This document shows, one piece after another, positions 26,482-35,449 of a stretch of 64,000 nt of DNA (its first letter is position 1; every line of letters begins with the position of its first letter). Made by a program: the position numbers and the translations under genes. Source of the DNA: Psychrobacillus sp042944905 (GTDB taxonomy: Bacteria > Bacillota > Bacilli > Bacillales_A > Planococcaceae); contig NZ_CP168496.1 of NCBI RefSeq assembly GCF_042944905.1, positions 3,782,001-3,846,000 on the forward strand, in the 5' to 3' direction. The notes under the pieces were generated by a model, which saw only the letters and a program-made list of their open reading frames with translations, had not been told where the DNA came from and searched no databases.

Positions 26482-27570
26482 TTATTTTGAGTCTTGTGGT
26501 TTCGCGAAAATCATTCGACCTGCAGAAGTTTGAAGAACGCTCGTCACTTCCACATTAATCGCTTGTCCAATATACGCTTTACCACCTTCAACCACAATCA
26601 TCGTTCCGTCGTCTAAGTAAGCGACACCTTGGTTATGCTCTTTGCCGTCTTTAATAACGACTACATGCATTATTTCCCCGGGAATAACGACTGGCTTGAC
26701 TGCATTTGCAAGATCATTAATGTTAAGAACGCGCACTTGATGAAGATCACAAACTTTATTTAAGTTGAAATCATTCGTCACCACAATTCCATTCATTTTC
26801 TTCGCCAAACGCATAAGTTTTAAGTCTACTTCTTGTATGTCTTCAAAATCTTCTTCCACAATTAATACAGCGGAAGCACGTTCCGTTTGCAATGTTTTTA
26901 ACACATCTAGTCCACGACGTCCTCTTGTTCTTTTTAAGGTGTCAGATGAATCTGCAATATGCTGTAACTCCGTAAGAACAAACTGCGGAACTACCAATAC
27001 ACCTTCCATAAAACCAGTCTGTGAAATATCCGCAATACGTCCATCTATAATGACACTTGTATCGAGAAGTTTATATGTCCCTAAACTTAGGCCCTGCTCC
27101 TCATCCTCTGAACTTTTCTTTTTTTGTCCAGGTTGTTTGGAAGTAGTAAAAACTTGCAGTAACTCGTCCCTTTTTTTAAATCCTACTTGAAAACCTAAAT
27201 ATCCAAGCACGATAGATAATAAAACCGGAACAACCGATCCAATACCAGGAATGACAATATTATTAATAGCAGTTCCAAGTAAAAATGCCACCATTAATCC
27301 AATGACAAGTCCTATTGTCCCAAAAAGCAAATCCCCTATCGGTGCCTTTAAGAGACGTTCTTCCATCCAACGAATAAAGTTAATTAGATAGTCTGTTAAA
27401 AAAAACGCTACAATATACAGTATGATTGCACCAATAATTACAGATACATAAGGATTTTGAATCCATGGGTTATCAGATAAATTTATAACTTGGTATAAGT
27501 GCGGTAAAAATAATAACCCTAATGTACCTCCTATTAAAATGAATGCAATTTGAATAATCCATTTTAACAA
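26482..27570 (-). CDS. yacL: PIN/TRAM-domain membrane protein YacL
   Basis: Protein of about 362 aa with four hydrophobic membrane spans in the first 130 residues, a PIN nuclease-like domain (LLDTSVIIDGRIADI near residue 165 and VVTNDFNLNKVC near residue 265) and a C-terminal TRAM RNA-binding domain (GVAYLDDGTMIVVEGG). It is the orthologue of B. subtilis YacL. The start is TTG (MLKWIIQIAF) because GGAGGTG lies 7 nt upstream, matching the B. subtilis N-terminus. In B. subtilis it follows disA; here it follows radA directly. Its cellular role is not settled. Confidence 0.88.
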   Translation of the reverse strand: MLKWIIQIAFILIGGTLGLLFLPHLYQVINLSDNPWIQNPYVSVIIGAIILYIVAFFLTDYLINFIRWMEERLLKAPIGDLLFGTIGLVIGLMVAFLLGTAINNIVIPGIGSVVPVLLSIVLGYLGFQVGFKKRDELLQVFTTSKQPGQKKKSSEDEEQGLSLGTYKLLDTSVIIDGRIADISQTGFMEGVLVVPQFVLTELQHIADSSDTLKRTRGRRGLDVLKTLQTERASAVLIVEEDFEDIQEVDLKLMRLAKKMNGIVVTNDFNLNKVCDLHQVRVLNINDLANAVKPVVIPGEIMHVVVIKDGKEHNQGVAYLDDGTMIVVEGGKAYIGQAINVEVTSVLQTSAGRMIFAKPQDSK

Positions 27571-27695
27571 ACACTCCACCTCCATTTACCTTTTATTATA
27601 CAGCCAACCTTCATTCTACGTCTATTATGTTAAACAGGAGTAAACAGTTACTCCTGTTAGTTCAATTAAACGTATAGAAGAACTACTTAAATTGA

Positions 27696-29066
27696 TTACT
27701 GAAAAGCTTCTTTCATGACTTCATTTACAGTTTCTACCCCAATTACTTGAATACCTTTTGGATAATCCCAGCCGCCTAAATTGGATGCAGGAATCACGAT
27801 ACGTTTAAAACCTAATTTGGTCGCCTCTTGCACTCTTTGCTCAATTCTCGATACTCGTCTCACTTCGCCAGTTAGTCCAACCTCCCCCACAAAACAATCG
27901 GTAGGTGCTACTCCTGTGTCCCGGAAACTGGATACGATACTTACTAGGACGGCTAAATCAATTGCAGGTTCGTCTAATTTAACTCCACCCGCAACTTTTA
28001 TATAAGCATCTTGTGTTTGCAAAAGTAATCCCATACGTTTTTCTAATACCGCCATGAGTAAAGAAATTCTATTTTGATCAATTCCTGTTGCCATTCGTTT
28101 TGGATAATTAAAACTAGATTGCGTAACAAGTGCTTGAATTTCAACCAAGATGGGTCTTGTCCCTTCCATCGAAGCAACAATGGCTGATCCAGCTGCTCCG
28201 TGTGAACGCTCTTGCAAAAATAGTTCAGATGGATTCAACACTTCTTTTAAACCTTGCTGCACCATCTCAAAAATGGCAATTTCATTCGTTGAACCAAATC
28301 TATTTTTTTGTGACCGTAAAATTCGGTATGTATGATGCCGTTCTCCCTCAAAATATAAAACCGTATCTACCATATGCTCTAATAAACGTGGTCCAGCAAT
28401 TTGCCCTTCTTTCGTTACATGTCCTACTAAGAAAATTGCTATATTTTTTGTTTTAGCAATGCGCATTAGTTCAGCTGTACATTCACGCACTTGAGACACA
28501 CTTCCTGGAGCACTTGTCACTTCCGGATGATGTACAGTTTGAATGGAGTCGACAATCACAAATCTAGGCTCCACACTATCAATTGTTTCATTGATTAATT
28601 CTAAATTCGTTTCGGAATATATGTACAGTTCAGCAGATGTGACACCCAAACGCTCGGCACGAAGCTTCGTCTGTCTAATCGATTCTTCACCGGAAATATA
28701 TAACACGCGTTCTCCCTTATTTGCGAGCAGTGCAGAAACTTGTAAAAGCAAAGTCGACTTTCCGATTCCCGGATCTCCACCTATTAAAATAAGGGAACCA
28801 GGCACAATTCCACCGCCAAGTACTCGATTCAACTCCATGAGTTCCGTTTCTACTCTCGGTTCATCCGCTGTCTCTACCGCAATAATTGGTGTGGCTTTCT
28901 GAGCTACTCCCGTAGAATGTTGAAAAGATCGTTTTGGTCCTTTTGAAACAACCTCCAACTCTTCTACCATCGTATTCCATTCTCCGCATCCTGGACATCT
29001 TCCCATCCATTTGGCAGACTCATAACCGCAAGAATTACACATAAACTTCGTTTTTCGTTTGGCCAT
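27696..29066 (-). CDS. radA: DNA repair protein RadA
   Basis: RadA/Sms (456 aa) is a RecA-like ATPase and helicase that promotes branch migration in recombinational repair. It has the N-terminal zinc finger CNSCGYESAKWMGRCPGC (residues 10-27), Walker A GGDPGIGKSTLL near residue 94, the RadA-specific KNRFGSTNE near residue 253 and a Lon-like C-terminal domain. It follows clpC across a terminator. The next gene downstream is yacL, with no disA between them. Confidence 0.96.
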   Translation of the reverse strand: MAKRKTKFMCNSCGYESAKWMGRCPGCGEWNTMVEELEVVSKGPKRSFQHSTGVAQKATPIIAVETADEPRVETELMELNRVLGGGIVPGSLILIGGDPGIGKSTLLLQVSALLANKGERVLYISGEESIRQTKLRAERLGVTSAELYIYSETNLELINETIDSVEPRFVIVDSIQTVHHPEVTSAPGSVSQVRECTAELMRIAKTKNIAIFLVGHVTKEGQIAGPRLLEHMVDTVLYFEGERHHTYRILRSQKNRFGSTNEIAIFEMVQQGLKEVLNPSELFLQERSHGAAGSAIVASMEGTRPILVEIQALVTQSSFNYPKRMATGIDQNRISLLMAVLEKRMGLLLQTQDAYIKVAGGVKLDEPAIDLAVLVSIVSSFRDTGVAPTDCFVGEVGLTGEVRRVSRIEQRVQEATKLGFKRIVIPASNLGGWDYPKGIQVIGVETVNEVMKEAFQ

Positions 29067-29084
29067 TTGTTCCTCCTATGTAAA

Positions 29085-29120
29085 AAAAGGCATTCCTTAC
29101 TTAACGTTTGGAATGCCCAT
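29085..29120 (-). terminator. clpC-radA terminator
   Basis: GGGCATTCC and GGAATGCC pair around AAACGTTAAGTAA on the minus strand, followed by seven T residues. It lies between the clpC stop and the radA ribosome site and marks the end of the ctsR operon. Confidence 0.85.
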
Positions 29121-29124
29121 TATT

Positions 29125-31572
29125 TTAAACCTCTGTTACTATGGCTTTTGTACGAACGACAAATTCATCATTCTCCACATCAAACACAACATGTTGTCCA
29201 GTCAGTACTTCACCTTTTAGTAGTTCTTCAGACAGTCGATCTTCCACATGCTTTTGCAATGCTCGACGCAATGGTCTTGCACCATATGCAGGATCGTACC
29301 CTTCTGTCGTAATTTTTTCTTGAGCGGCTTCCGTTAACTCTAGCTCAATACCTTGCTCTTTTAAGCGTTGTGCTAATTGTCGCGTCATTAACGAAACAAT
29401 TCGTTTTAAATGCTCTCTTTCTAGCGAGTGGAACACAATCATTTCATCTAATCGGTTTAAGAACTCAGGTCGGAATGCTTTTTTCAATTCCTCTAACATT
29501 TTACTTTTCATATCTTTATAATCTGTTTTTCCACCTTCTCGCAAGTTAAACCCAACGTACTTATTGTATTTTAGCGCATCCGCTCCAACGTTAGATGTCA
29601 TGATAACAACTGTGTTTCGGAAATCCACTGTCCGCCCTTTAGAGTCTGTTAAACGGCCATCTTCTAACACTTGAAGGAGGATATTAAACACATCAGGATG
29701 TGCTTTCTCTATTTCATCTAACAAGATAACAGAGTAAGGTTTACGACGAACTTTTTCCGTTAATTGACCACCATCGTCAAATCCAACGTATCCTGGAGGA
29801 GAACCAACAAGACGAGAAGTAGAATGTTTCTCCATGTACTCAGACATATCTACTCGAATCATTGCATCTTCGTCACCGAACATTACTTCCGCTAGAGCAC
29901 GAGCAAGCTCCGTTTTACCTACACCGGTAGGACCAAGGAAAATGAATGAACCAATCGGACGTTTCGGGTCTTTCAAACCTGCACGAGCGCGACGAATTGC
30001 ACGAGAAATTGCATCAACAGCTTCCGCTTGGCCAATAACTCTTTCATGTAGCTTATCTTCCAATTTTAATAACTTTTCAGATTCTGTTTGGGCAAGTTTA
30101 GATACAGGAACCCCCGTCCACATAGAAACAACCGCCGCAATATCTTCCACCGTCACTTCAGACTCTTCTTTACCTTGTTTTTCTTTCCATGAGTCTTTCA
30201 TTTTTTCTAACTCATCTTTAATTTTTTGTTCTTTATCTCGGAAAGATGCTGCTTTTTCAAATTCTTGGCTTTGAACAGCAGCGTTCTTCTCCGAACGAAC
30301 CGCTTCTAATTTCGCTTCCAATTCTTTTAAATTCGGAGGCGTTGTATAAGAACGAAGCCGAACCTTGGAACCAGCCTCATCGATTAAATCAATTGCTTTA
30401 TCTGGTAAAAAGCGATCAGAAATATAGCGACTCGACATTTTAACTGCTGCTTCAACTGCTTCGTTCGTAATTTTTACACGATGATGTGCTTCGTAACGAT
30501 CTCGTAAACCGTAAATAATTTGAATAGCTTCATCTACAGACGGTTCATCCACTTGAATTGGTTGAAAACGACGTTCAAGTGCTGCATCTTTTTCAATATA
30601 TTTACGATACTCATCTAATGTAGTGGCGCCGATACATTGAATTTCACCACGTGCTAGCGCAGGTTTCAAAATATTAGAAGCATCAATTGCACCTTCTGCT
30701 CCACCAGCTCCGATTAATGTATGAAGTTCATCTATGAATAAAATAACATTTCCAGCTTGGCGAATTTCATCCATTACTTTTTTCAAACGATCCTCAAATT
30801 CACCACGGTATTTGGTGCCAGCTACGACTGTCCCCATGTCGAGCGTCATTACCCGTTTATCCCGCAAAATTTCTGGCACTTCATTTTGTACAATTTGTTG
30901 TGCAAGCCCTTCAGCAATGGCCGTTTTACCTACACCTGGTTCACCAATTAATACAGGGTTATTTTTTGTACGTCGTGCCAAGATTTCAATCACACGCGTA
31001 ATTTCTTTGCTTCGCCCAATGACAGGATCTAATGTACCTTCTCTCGCTATTTGTGTTAAATCCCGTGCTAACCCATCTAATGTTGGAGTACTAGCAGGGG
31101 CAGCACTATTACTGCCGTTTCCATGGGATTGATCGGTACTTCCTAACAGTTGAAGCACTTGTTGACGAGCTTTGTTTAAGCTAACTCCTGCATTATTTAA
31201 TACTCTTGCAGCAACTCCTTCTCCTTCACGGATTAATGCAAGAAGTAAATGCTCCGTTCCAATATAAGAGTGCCCAAGCTTTCGTGACTCATCCACGGAA
31301 AGTTCGATCACTTTTTTTGCACGGGGTGTATAGTGAACGATTGGACCAACTTCTTCAGCGCCCGTTCCTACTAACTCTTCAATTCCCGTTTCAATAACTT
31401 TAGGATCTACCTCAATTGCTTCCAATGCTTTTGCTGCTATTCCACTACCTTCTCGGATTAGTCCAAGTAATATATGTTCTGTTCCAATTGATTCGTGCTT
31501 TAAGCGAATAGCTTCTTCTTGCGCTAGTTGTAATACTTTTTGAGATCTTTGTGTAAATCGGTTAAACATCAT
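29125..31572 (-). CDS. clpC: ATP-dependent Clp protease ATPase subunit ClpC
   Basis: HSP100 unfoldase (815 aa) that works with ClpP and adaptors such as MecA or McsB. It has the double Clp N domain (residues 1-145), AAA1 with Walker A GEPGVGKTAIAEGLA near residue 207, a middle domain coiled coil with a UVR motif (AVQSQEFEKAASFRDKEQ) near residue 425, and AAA2 with GPTGVGKTELARALA near residue 545. It is the last gene of ctsR-mcsA-mcsB-clpC; its ATG overlaps the mcsB stop. Heat induction through CtsR is expected. Confidence 0.97.
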   Translation of the reverse strand: MMFNRFTQRSQKVLQLAQEEAIRLKHESIGTEHILLGLIREGSGIAAKALEAIEVDPKVIETGIEELVGTGAEEVGPIVHYTPRAKKVIELSVDESRKLGHSYIGTEHLLLALIREGEGVAARVLNNAGVSLNKARQQVLQLLGSTDQSHGNGSNSAAPASTPTLDGLARDLTQIAREGTLDPVIGRSKEITRVIEILARRTKNNPVLIGEPGVGKTAIAEGLAQQIVQNEVPEILRDKRVMTLDMGTVVAGTKYRGEFEDRLKKVMDEIRQAGNVILFIDELHTLIGAGGAEGAIDASNILKPALARGEIQCIGATTLDEYRKYIEKDAALERRFQPIQVDEPSVDEAIQIIYGLRDRYEAHHRVKITNEAVEAAVKMSSRYISDRFLPDKAIDLIDEAGSKVRLRSYTTPPNLKELEAKLEAVRSEKNAAVQSQEFEKAASFRDKEQKIKDELEKMKDSWKEKQGKEESEVTVEDIAAVVSMWTGVPVSKLAQTESEKLLKLEDKLHERVIGQAEAVDAISRAIRRARAGLKDPKRPIGSFIFLGPTGVGKTELARALAEVMFGDEDAMIRVDMSEYMEKHSTSRLVGSPPGYVGFDDGGQLTEKVRRKPYSVILLDEIEKAHPDVFNILLQVLEDGRLTDSKGRTVDFRNTVVIMTSNVGADALKYNKYVGFNLREGGKTDYKDMKSKMLEELKKAFRPEFLNRLDEMIVFHSLEREHLKRIVSLMTRQLAQRLKEQGIELELTEAAQEKITTEGYDPAYGARPLRRALQKHVEDRLSEELLKGEVLTGQHVVFDVENDEFVVRTKAIVTEV

Positions 31573-32663
31573 GCAAGTTCCTCTCCTTTTGTTTTCGGTT
31601 TTTCTCCCATTTGTAACCGTTCCCTTAATAACTTTGCGCGAAACGTATCCCGTTCAGAAGCATTCAAGGTAGTTTCTGCATACTTTTGTAAAAATCCTGG
31701 TTGCATAAAAACCATGCATTCATTCAAAATAGTCACATCCACATCTTTTATGAGCCCTATGTCTATTCCTAATCGTACATCTGACAAGCATCTTGCTGCT
31801 TCCTCTGTTGTTATAATACGAGCATAAGACAAAATTCCCAATGACCGGTATAACCGATCTTCTAGTGTATTGGCAGAATGGTTTAATAGTGCACTTCTTG
31901 CTTCTTTTTCTTTTTGAATGATTTGTTCTGTAATACTTTGAAGATCCGATAGAATATCCTCTTCCGTTTTGCCCAGCGTTGTTTGATTGGATACTTGGTA
32001 AACGTTACCGAGCGCTTCACTGCCCTCGCCGTATATTCCTCTTACGACCATTCCTAGTCTCGAGATGATTGTAACGATTCTGTTCATTTGTTTCGTCATT
32101 GTTAACGCTGGCAAATGCATCATTACGGATGCACGCAACCCAGTACCCGTATTAGTAGGGCAACTTGTCAAATAACCAAATTGCTCATCAAACGCATATG
32201 GTAATTCTTTCTCTAGCAATCGATCGATTGTATCCGCTTGTGCGTAAGCTTCTTGAATCTGAAGTCCAGGAAACAAGCATTGTATTCGAATATGGTCTTC
32301 TTCATTGATCATCACGCTAACTGACTCATCGTCTGATAGTAATACCGACCCAGTCATCGGTGAATTGGCAAGTTTAGGACTAATCAGATGTTTTTCTACT
32401 AATACTTGCCGACTTAATTCGGATAAATCTTTTATTTGAATAGAAGAGAAGTTCATTTGTAATTCTTCATCTGCATCCAAAAGAGTGGCAGAAACTGATT
32501 GGTCAATTTTATGCGCTTCATCTTCAGTAAATGCCAATGGAAATCTGTACCCATTTAAGTTTCTAGCCAACCGAATTCGAGTACTCATGACAATATCTGA
32601 ATGATCTCCACTACCAGCCATCCAGCTAGATGGAGAATTATCTAAAAAACGTTCAATCGCCAT
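31569..32663 (-). CDS. mcsB: protein-arginine kinase McsB
   Basis: McsB (364 aa) phosphorylates protein arginines, marking proteins for ClpCP and inactivating CtsR. It belongs to the phosphagen kinase fold, with STRIRLARNLNGYRFP near residue 26 and the catalytic region SCPTNTGTGLRASVMMHLPAL near residue 165. The start MAIERFLDN is chosen because GGAGGTGA lies just upstream; the longest frame adds 12 unlikely residues. It overlaps mcsA at its start and clpC at its stop, so the operon is tightly coupled. Confidence 0.96.
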   Translation of the reverse strand: MAIERFLDNSPSSWMAGSGDHSDIVMSTRIRLARNLNGYRFPLAFTEDEAHKIDQSVSATLLDADEELQMNFSSIQIKDLSELSRQVLVEKHLISPKLANSPMTGSVLLSDDESVSVMINEEDHIRIQCLFPGLQIQEAYAQADTIDRLLEKELPYAFDEQFGYLTSCPTNTGTGLRASVMMHLPALTMTKQMNRIVTIISRLGMVVRGIYGEGSEALGNVYQVSNQTTLGKTEEDILSDLQSITEQIIQKEKEARSALLNHSANTLEDRLYRSLGILSYARIITTEEAARCLSDVRLGIDIGLIKDVDVTILNECMVFMQPGFLQKYAETTLNASERDTFRAKLLRERLQMGEKPKTKGEELA

Positions 32664-33198
32664 ATCTTTCGTCACCTCCAGATGCAATCCTACTTTCAAG
32701 ATCTCTTGCCTCGTCTCTTAACTCGGCAGCCTCCTCGAACCGTTCCATTTCAATCGCTTCTTTCATTTGCAAACGAATAGCTTCGACCCTTTTTTTCAAT
32801 TCTAATTTTTCGCCTAGAGCACCTGGTGCTTTTCCAATATGTGTAATGTTTCCGTTATGCAATCGTTTTAATACATTCGGCAACTGTTTACGGAAGCTAT
32901 TATAGCAAGAGGAGCACCCGAATTTCCCTTCATCTAAAAATCGTTGGATGGACCAACCGCATTCATCGCAAACTAATTTTGGCCTATCTTGTTTTTGATG
33001 TACTGGTTGTTGCTCCGCATGATTAAACCAGTTTGATAATAGCTGGTGGAGAGATAACGGATCTTGTTTATACTCTACGTAAAACGGGTGGAGACTATTG
33101 GCACAATTCTCGCAATAATTCCTTTCAAAGTGTTCACCGTTATGCACTTGCGTAACAGTTACTTTAGCTGGTCTCTGTTTACAATTTTCACAAATCAC
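32653..33198 (-). CDS. mcsA: McsA, activator of protein-arginine kinase
   Basis: McsA (181 aa) activates McsB and modulates CtsR. Four zinc-binding Cys pairs are present (CENCKQRP near residue 3, CENCANS near residue 29, CDECGWS near residue 77 and CSSCYNSF near residue 95). A C-terminal UVR-type helix follows (MERFEEAAELRDEARDLESRI). It overlaps mcsB by about 11 bp and follows ctsR by 21 bp. Confidence 0.96.
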   Translation of the reverse strand: MICENCKQRPAKVTVTQVHNGEHFERNYCENCANSLHPFYVEYKQDPLSLHQLLSNWFNHAEQQPVHQKQDRPKLVCDECGWSIQRFLDEGKFGCSSCYNSFRKQLPNVLKRLHNGNITHIGKAPGALGEKLELKKRVEAIRLQMKEAIEMERFEEAAELRDEARDLESRIASGGDERYGD

Positions 33199-33219
33199 TT
33201 TTCAACACCCCGCTTAACT

Positions 33220-33687
33220 TCACTTTATTTCATATTTTAATGTTAGCAACATGGCACATAATATACGCGAGCGCAATTCATCTCTAACAGGTAGTGGAAT
33301 AGCAAGAGTAGTTCGATTAAGCCCAGCTAAAATGAGCTTTGCTTCTCGTTTAGATATAACCTCTTCGTCAATTAATCTGAATACGATGTCTTCCGTCATG
33401 GATTCAGACGCCCCGCTTTCTAGGCTCTGTATGATATGCTCAATCAAATCAGCCTTTGTATGCGCACGCACGCGGAGAATTCGAATATATCCCCCACCTC
33501 CGCGTTTACTTTCCACTAAGTAACCGCGATCTTGGGTAAAACGGGTATTAATCACATAGTTGATCTGAGATGGAACACATTGAAACTTCTCGGCAATTTC
33601 ACTTCTTTTTATTTCAATTTGTCCCTTACTCTCTTCTTCTATAATAGACTTTAAATAACCTTCAATTATGTCAGATATATTTTTCAT
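33220..33687 (-). CDS. ctsR: transcriptional repressor CtsR
   Basis: CtsR (155 aa) represses class III heat-shock genes (its own operon and usually clpP and clpE). The DNA-binding winged helix includes SEIAEKFQCVPSQINYVINT near residue 27 and the Gly-rich thermosensing wing ESKRGGGGYIRI near residue 60. It is the first gene of the operon and is autoregulated: a tandem AGTCAAA operator overlaps the promoter at 33714-33761. Confidence 0.97.
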   Translation of the reverse strand: MKNISDIIEGYLKSIIEEESKGQIEIKRSEIAEKFQCVPSQINYVINTRFTQDRGYLVESKRGGGGYIRILRVRAHTKADLIEHIIQSLESGASESMTEDIVFRLIDEEVISKREAKLILAGLNRTTLAIPLPVRDELRSRILCAMLLTLKYEIK

Positions 33688-33713
33688 CTTCTCACCTCTT
33701 CTCGCAAACTGAC

Positions 33714-33761
33714 TTTGACTAACTTTGACTATATTATAACGAGAAAATTATTTATGTGCAA
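33714..33761 (-). promoter_or_regulatory. ctsR promoter with CtsR operator
   Basis: On the minus strand TTGCAC (33756-33761) and TATAAT (33733-33738) are spaced by 17 nt. Immediately downstream lie two direct heptads, AGTCAAA GTT AGTCAAA (33714-33730), matching the CtsR operator pattern of tandem RGTCAAA repeats with a 3-nt gap. The operator overlaps the transcription start, consistent with repression by blocking polymerase. Confidence 0.88.
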
Positions 33762-34048
33762 TTGATACGATTTTACGAAATACACATGATTTAACATCCA
33801 CATTAGGAGATGAAAATCTTTTCGCTTGTTTACCAAAGAGAAATTCCTAATTCGAATTTCTTCTATTTTCTTGGAAAAAGCGCAAGCGTCCTTTAAGAGC
33901 ATCTTTTCTTCTATATTTCCCGAGTGCTTTAGACTAAATATTGGATCCACTATTACCGAGGGAATTTTTGTGGTGAAGTAAGATGAAGGCGAAACAAAAC
34001 ACCTAGAACTTTGGGTTCTTAGCATACCCAATTTATATAATTTCTTAT
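33762..34048. other. ctsR-rsgA intergenic region
   Basis: The gap between the ctsR promoter and the rsgA terminator holds repeat copy A and no gene. A 100-codon minus-strand frame at 33729-34031 is formed from the repeat and promoter and has no ribosome site or recognisable domain, so it is not called. Confidence 0.65.
33875..33985 (+). repeat. ~105-bp interspersed repeat, copy A
   Basis: Starts AAAAAGCGCAAGCGTCC and contains TTTAAGAGCATCTTTTCTTC, AGACTAAAT, CACTATTACCGAG and AATTTTTGTG. The same order of blocks recurs at 43121-43216 and 60449-60552. It lies between ctsR and rsgA and encodes no credible protein. Confidence 0.85.
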
Positions 34049-34084
34049 CATAAAAAACTACTAACCAAAGCGATTAGTAGTTTT
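34049..34084 (-). terminator. rsgA terminator
   Basis: A perfect 11-bp stem (AAAACTACTAA with TTAGTAGTTTT) around a 9-nt loop, followed by a T run on the minus strand, about 55 nt after the rsgA stop. Confidence 0.85.
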
Positions 34085-34139
34085 GGGATATTTGAATTTT
34101 AGTCTGACACTTAAAAGATATGAATGAAGTTATCAACAC

Positions 34140-35195
34140 TTATTTTTTCTTTATAGATTGTTTCCGTTGATTTTTTGTGACTTGCTTCCACTTATTCACT
34201 TCTGCTTTTTTAGCTACAACATCGTTTTTTCTTTCGATATGGGCAAGCTCTCTTAATAATTTTACGTAGCTCCTATATCGTTCTTCTTTGAGTATACCGT
34301 TAGATATAGCTTTTTGAATCGCACAACCAGGTTCTTTTTTATGTTGGCAATCCCTAAAGCGACATCCTACTGCTAACTCCTCAATGTCTTTAAAGCTAGC
34401 ACTTACACCTTCAGTACTTTCCCATAATTGAAATTCTCGCATTCCAGGGGTGTCTATTAAAAGGCCTCCTCCTGGGAGCAATGATAATTCACGATGTGTA
34501 GTCGTATGACGCCCTTTACTATCATCTTCTCGAATATCGCTAACCGCCATTACTTCTTCCCCAGATAATGCATTGATCAAAGAGGATTTACCAACTCCTG
34601 AGGAACCTAAAAGTGCGCCTGTTTTACCTGCAGATAATAGTGCAGCAAGATGATCAATTCCCTCGCCCGTCACACTACTCACTGCCAACACATCTACACC
34701 AAAAGCGACTGATTCTACTTCATTAATATAATAGGACAAGTCGTCACATGCATCTTTTTTCGTTAACACAACAACAGGTGTAGCACCTGAATCCCATGCT
34801 GCTAGTAAATATCTCTCTAAACGACGTACATTAAAGTCATCATTAAGAGACATAACAAGAAATACATAATCGACATTGACAGCAATTAGCTGAATATCCG
34901 TTGTCTGTCCAGCTACTTTTCTTGAAAACTGTGAACTGCGTGGGAGCACTTCCTGAATAATTCCTTTTTCTTCTCCAGGCATTTGCTCCATCACCACCCA
35001 ATCTCCTACCGCGGGAAATGCTTCTCGATCATGGTCAAACTTGAATTTCCCTGAAAGAGAACATAACCATTCCCCATCATTCGTTATGACACGATATAAG
35101 TGTTTGTGCTCAAGTAAAACACGACCCACAATTCCTTTACCAAGCATTTTTTCTTCCCAACTATTATTCCAACCATATTGTTCGATTAAATTCAA
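34140..35195 (-). CDS. ribosome small subunit GTPase RsgA (additional copy)
   Basis: Circularly permuted GTPase of 351 aa in the RsgA/YloQ family, which acts late in 30S maturation. The permuted motif order is visible: G4 TKKD near residue 147, then G1 GSSGVGKSSLINALSG near residue 198 and G3 DTPGMREF near residue 249. An N-terminal OB fold and a C-terminal zinc finger (C-x4-C-x-H...C, GCRFRDCQHKKEPGC) flank the GTPase. The start is TTG with AGGAGG 8 nt upstream. The genome's main rsgA normally sits near prkC, so this is probably a second paralogue. It lies behind a leader ORF and terminator-like hairpin. Confidence 0.85.
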   Translation of the reverse strand: MNLIEQYGWNNSWEEKMLGKGIVGRVLLEHKHLYRVITNDGEWLCSLSGKFKFDHDREAFPAVGDWVVMEQMPGEEKGIIQEVLPRSSQFSRKVAGQTTDIQLIAVNVDYVFLVMSLNDDFNVRRLERYLLAAWDSGATPVVVLTKKDACDDLSYYINEVESVAFGVDVLAVSSVTGEGIDHLAALLSAGKTGALLGSSGVGKSSLINALSGEEVMAVSDIREDDSKGRHTTTHRELSLLPGGGLLIDTPGMREFQLWESTEGVSASFKDIEELAVGCRFRDCQHKKEPGCAIQKAISNGILKEERYRSYVKLLRELAHIERKNDVVAKKAEVNKWKQVTKNQRKQSIKKK

Positions 35196-35221
35196 TTTAA
35201 CTTCCTCCTAATTTTCCATAT

Positions 35222-35257
35222 AAAAAAACCATGACTGCACAAATCAGCAATCATGGT
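35222..35257 (-). terminator. terminator-like hairpin before rsgA (candidate attenuator)
   Basis: AACCATGATTGCTG pairs with CAGTCATGGTT around ATTTGTG on the minus strand and is followed by TTTTTTTATA, only about 26 nt before the rsgA start. Its ascending arm (TTGCTGATT) is complementary to AATCAGTAA inside the short leader ORF at 35315-35380, allowing an alternative pairing. Confidence 0.7.
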
Positions 35258-35314
35258 TTCCCGGTCATTAGTAAAGAAGCATATCAAAAAGAAAAGTAGA
35301 ATACACTTACTTTT

Positions 35315-35380
35315 TTAGAGATATATAGAGTGGGACATCATGAACTTACTGATTCGTGGATAATTATTTACACTTGTCAT
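35315..35380 (-). CDS. possible 21-aa leader peptide upstream of rsgA
   Basis: Short ORF reading MTSVNNYPRISKFMMSHSIY followed by Leu and a TAA stop. A strong ribosome site AAAGGAGTGAGG lies just upstream of the ATG, and a TTGACA-containing promoter-like sequence precedes it. It does not resemble a known protein. Codons for Ile-Ser-Lys carry the AATCAGTAA sequence complementary to the ascending arm of the downstream terminator, which suggests that translation of the ORF could decide whether the hairpin forms. Alternatively it is simply a small peptide gene or chance ORF. Confidence 0.5.
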   Translation of the reverse strand: MTSVNNYPRISKFMMSHSIYL

Positions 35381-35410
35381 AATGCCTCACTCCTTTCCTT
35401 AAGTTATTTT

Positions 35411-35442
35411 CAGAATACTATAAGTATTAACATTATGTCAAT
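35411..35442 (-). promoter_or_regulatory. putative promoter of the rsgA leader
   Basis: TTGACA (about 35434-35439 on the minus strand) is followed after 15 nt by TAGTAT, just upstream of the leader ORF and just downstream of the ABC permease stop. The -35 is consensus; the -10 is weak. Confidence 0.4.
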
Positions 35443-35449
35443 ACATTTT

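Noticed and set aside
33729..34031. 100-codon minus-strand reading frame between ctsR and rsgA
   Set aside because: It covers the CtsR promoter and interspersed repeat copy A, with no ribosome site or family resemblance.
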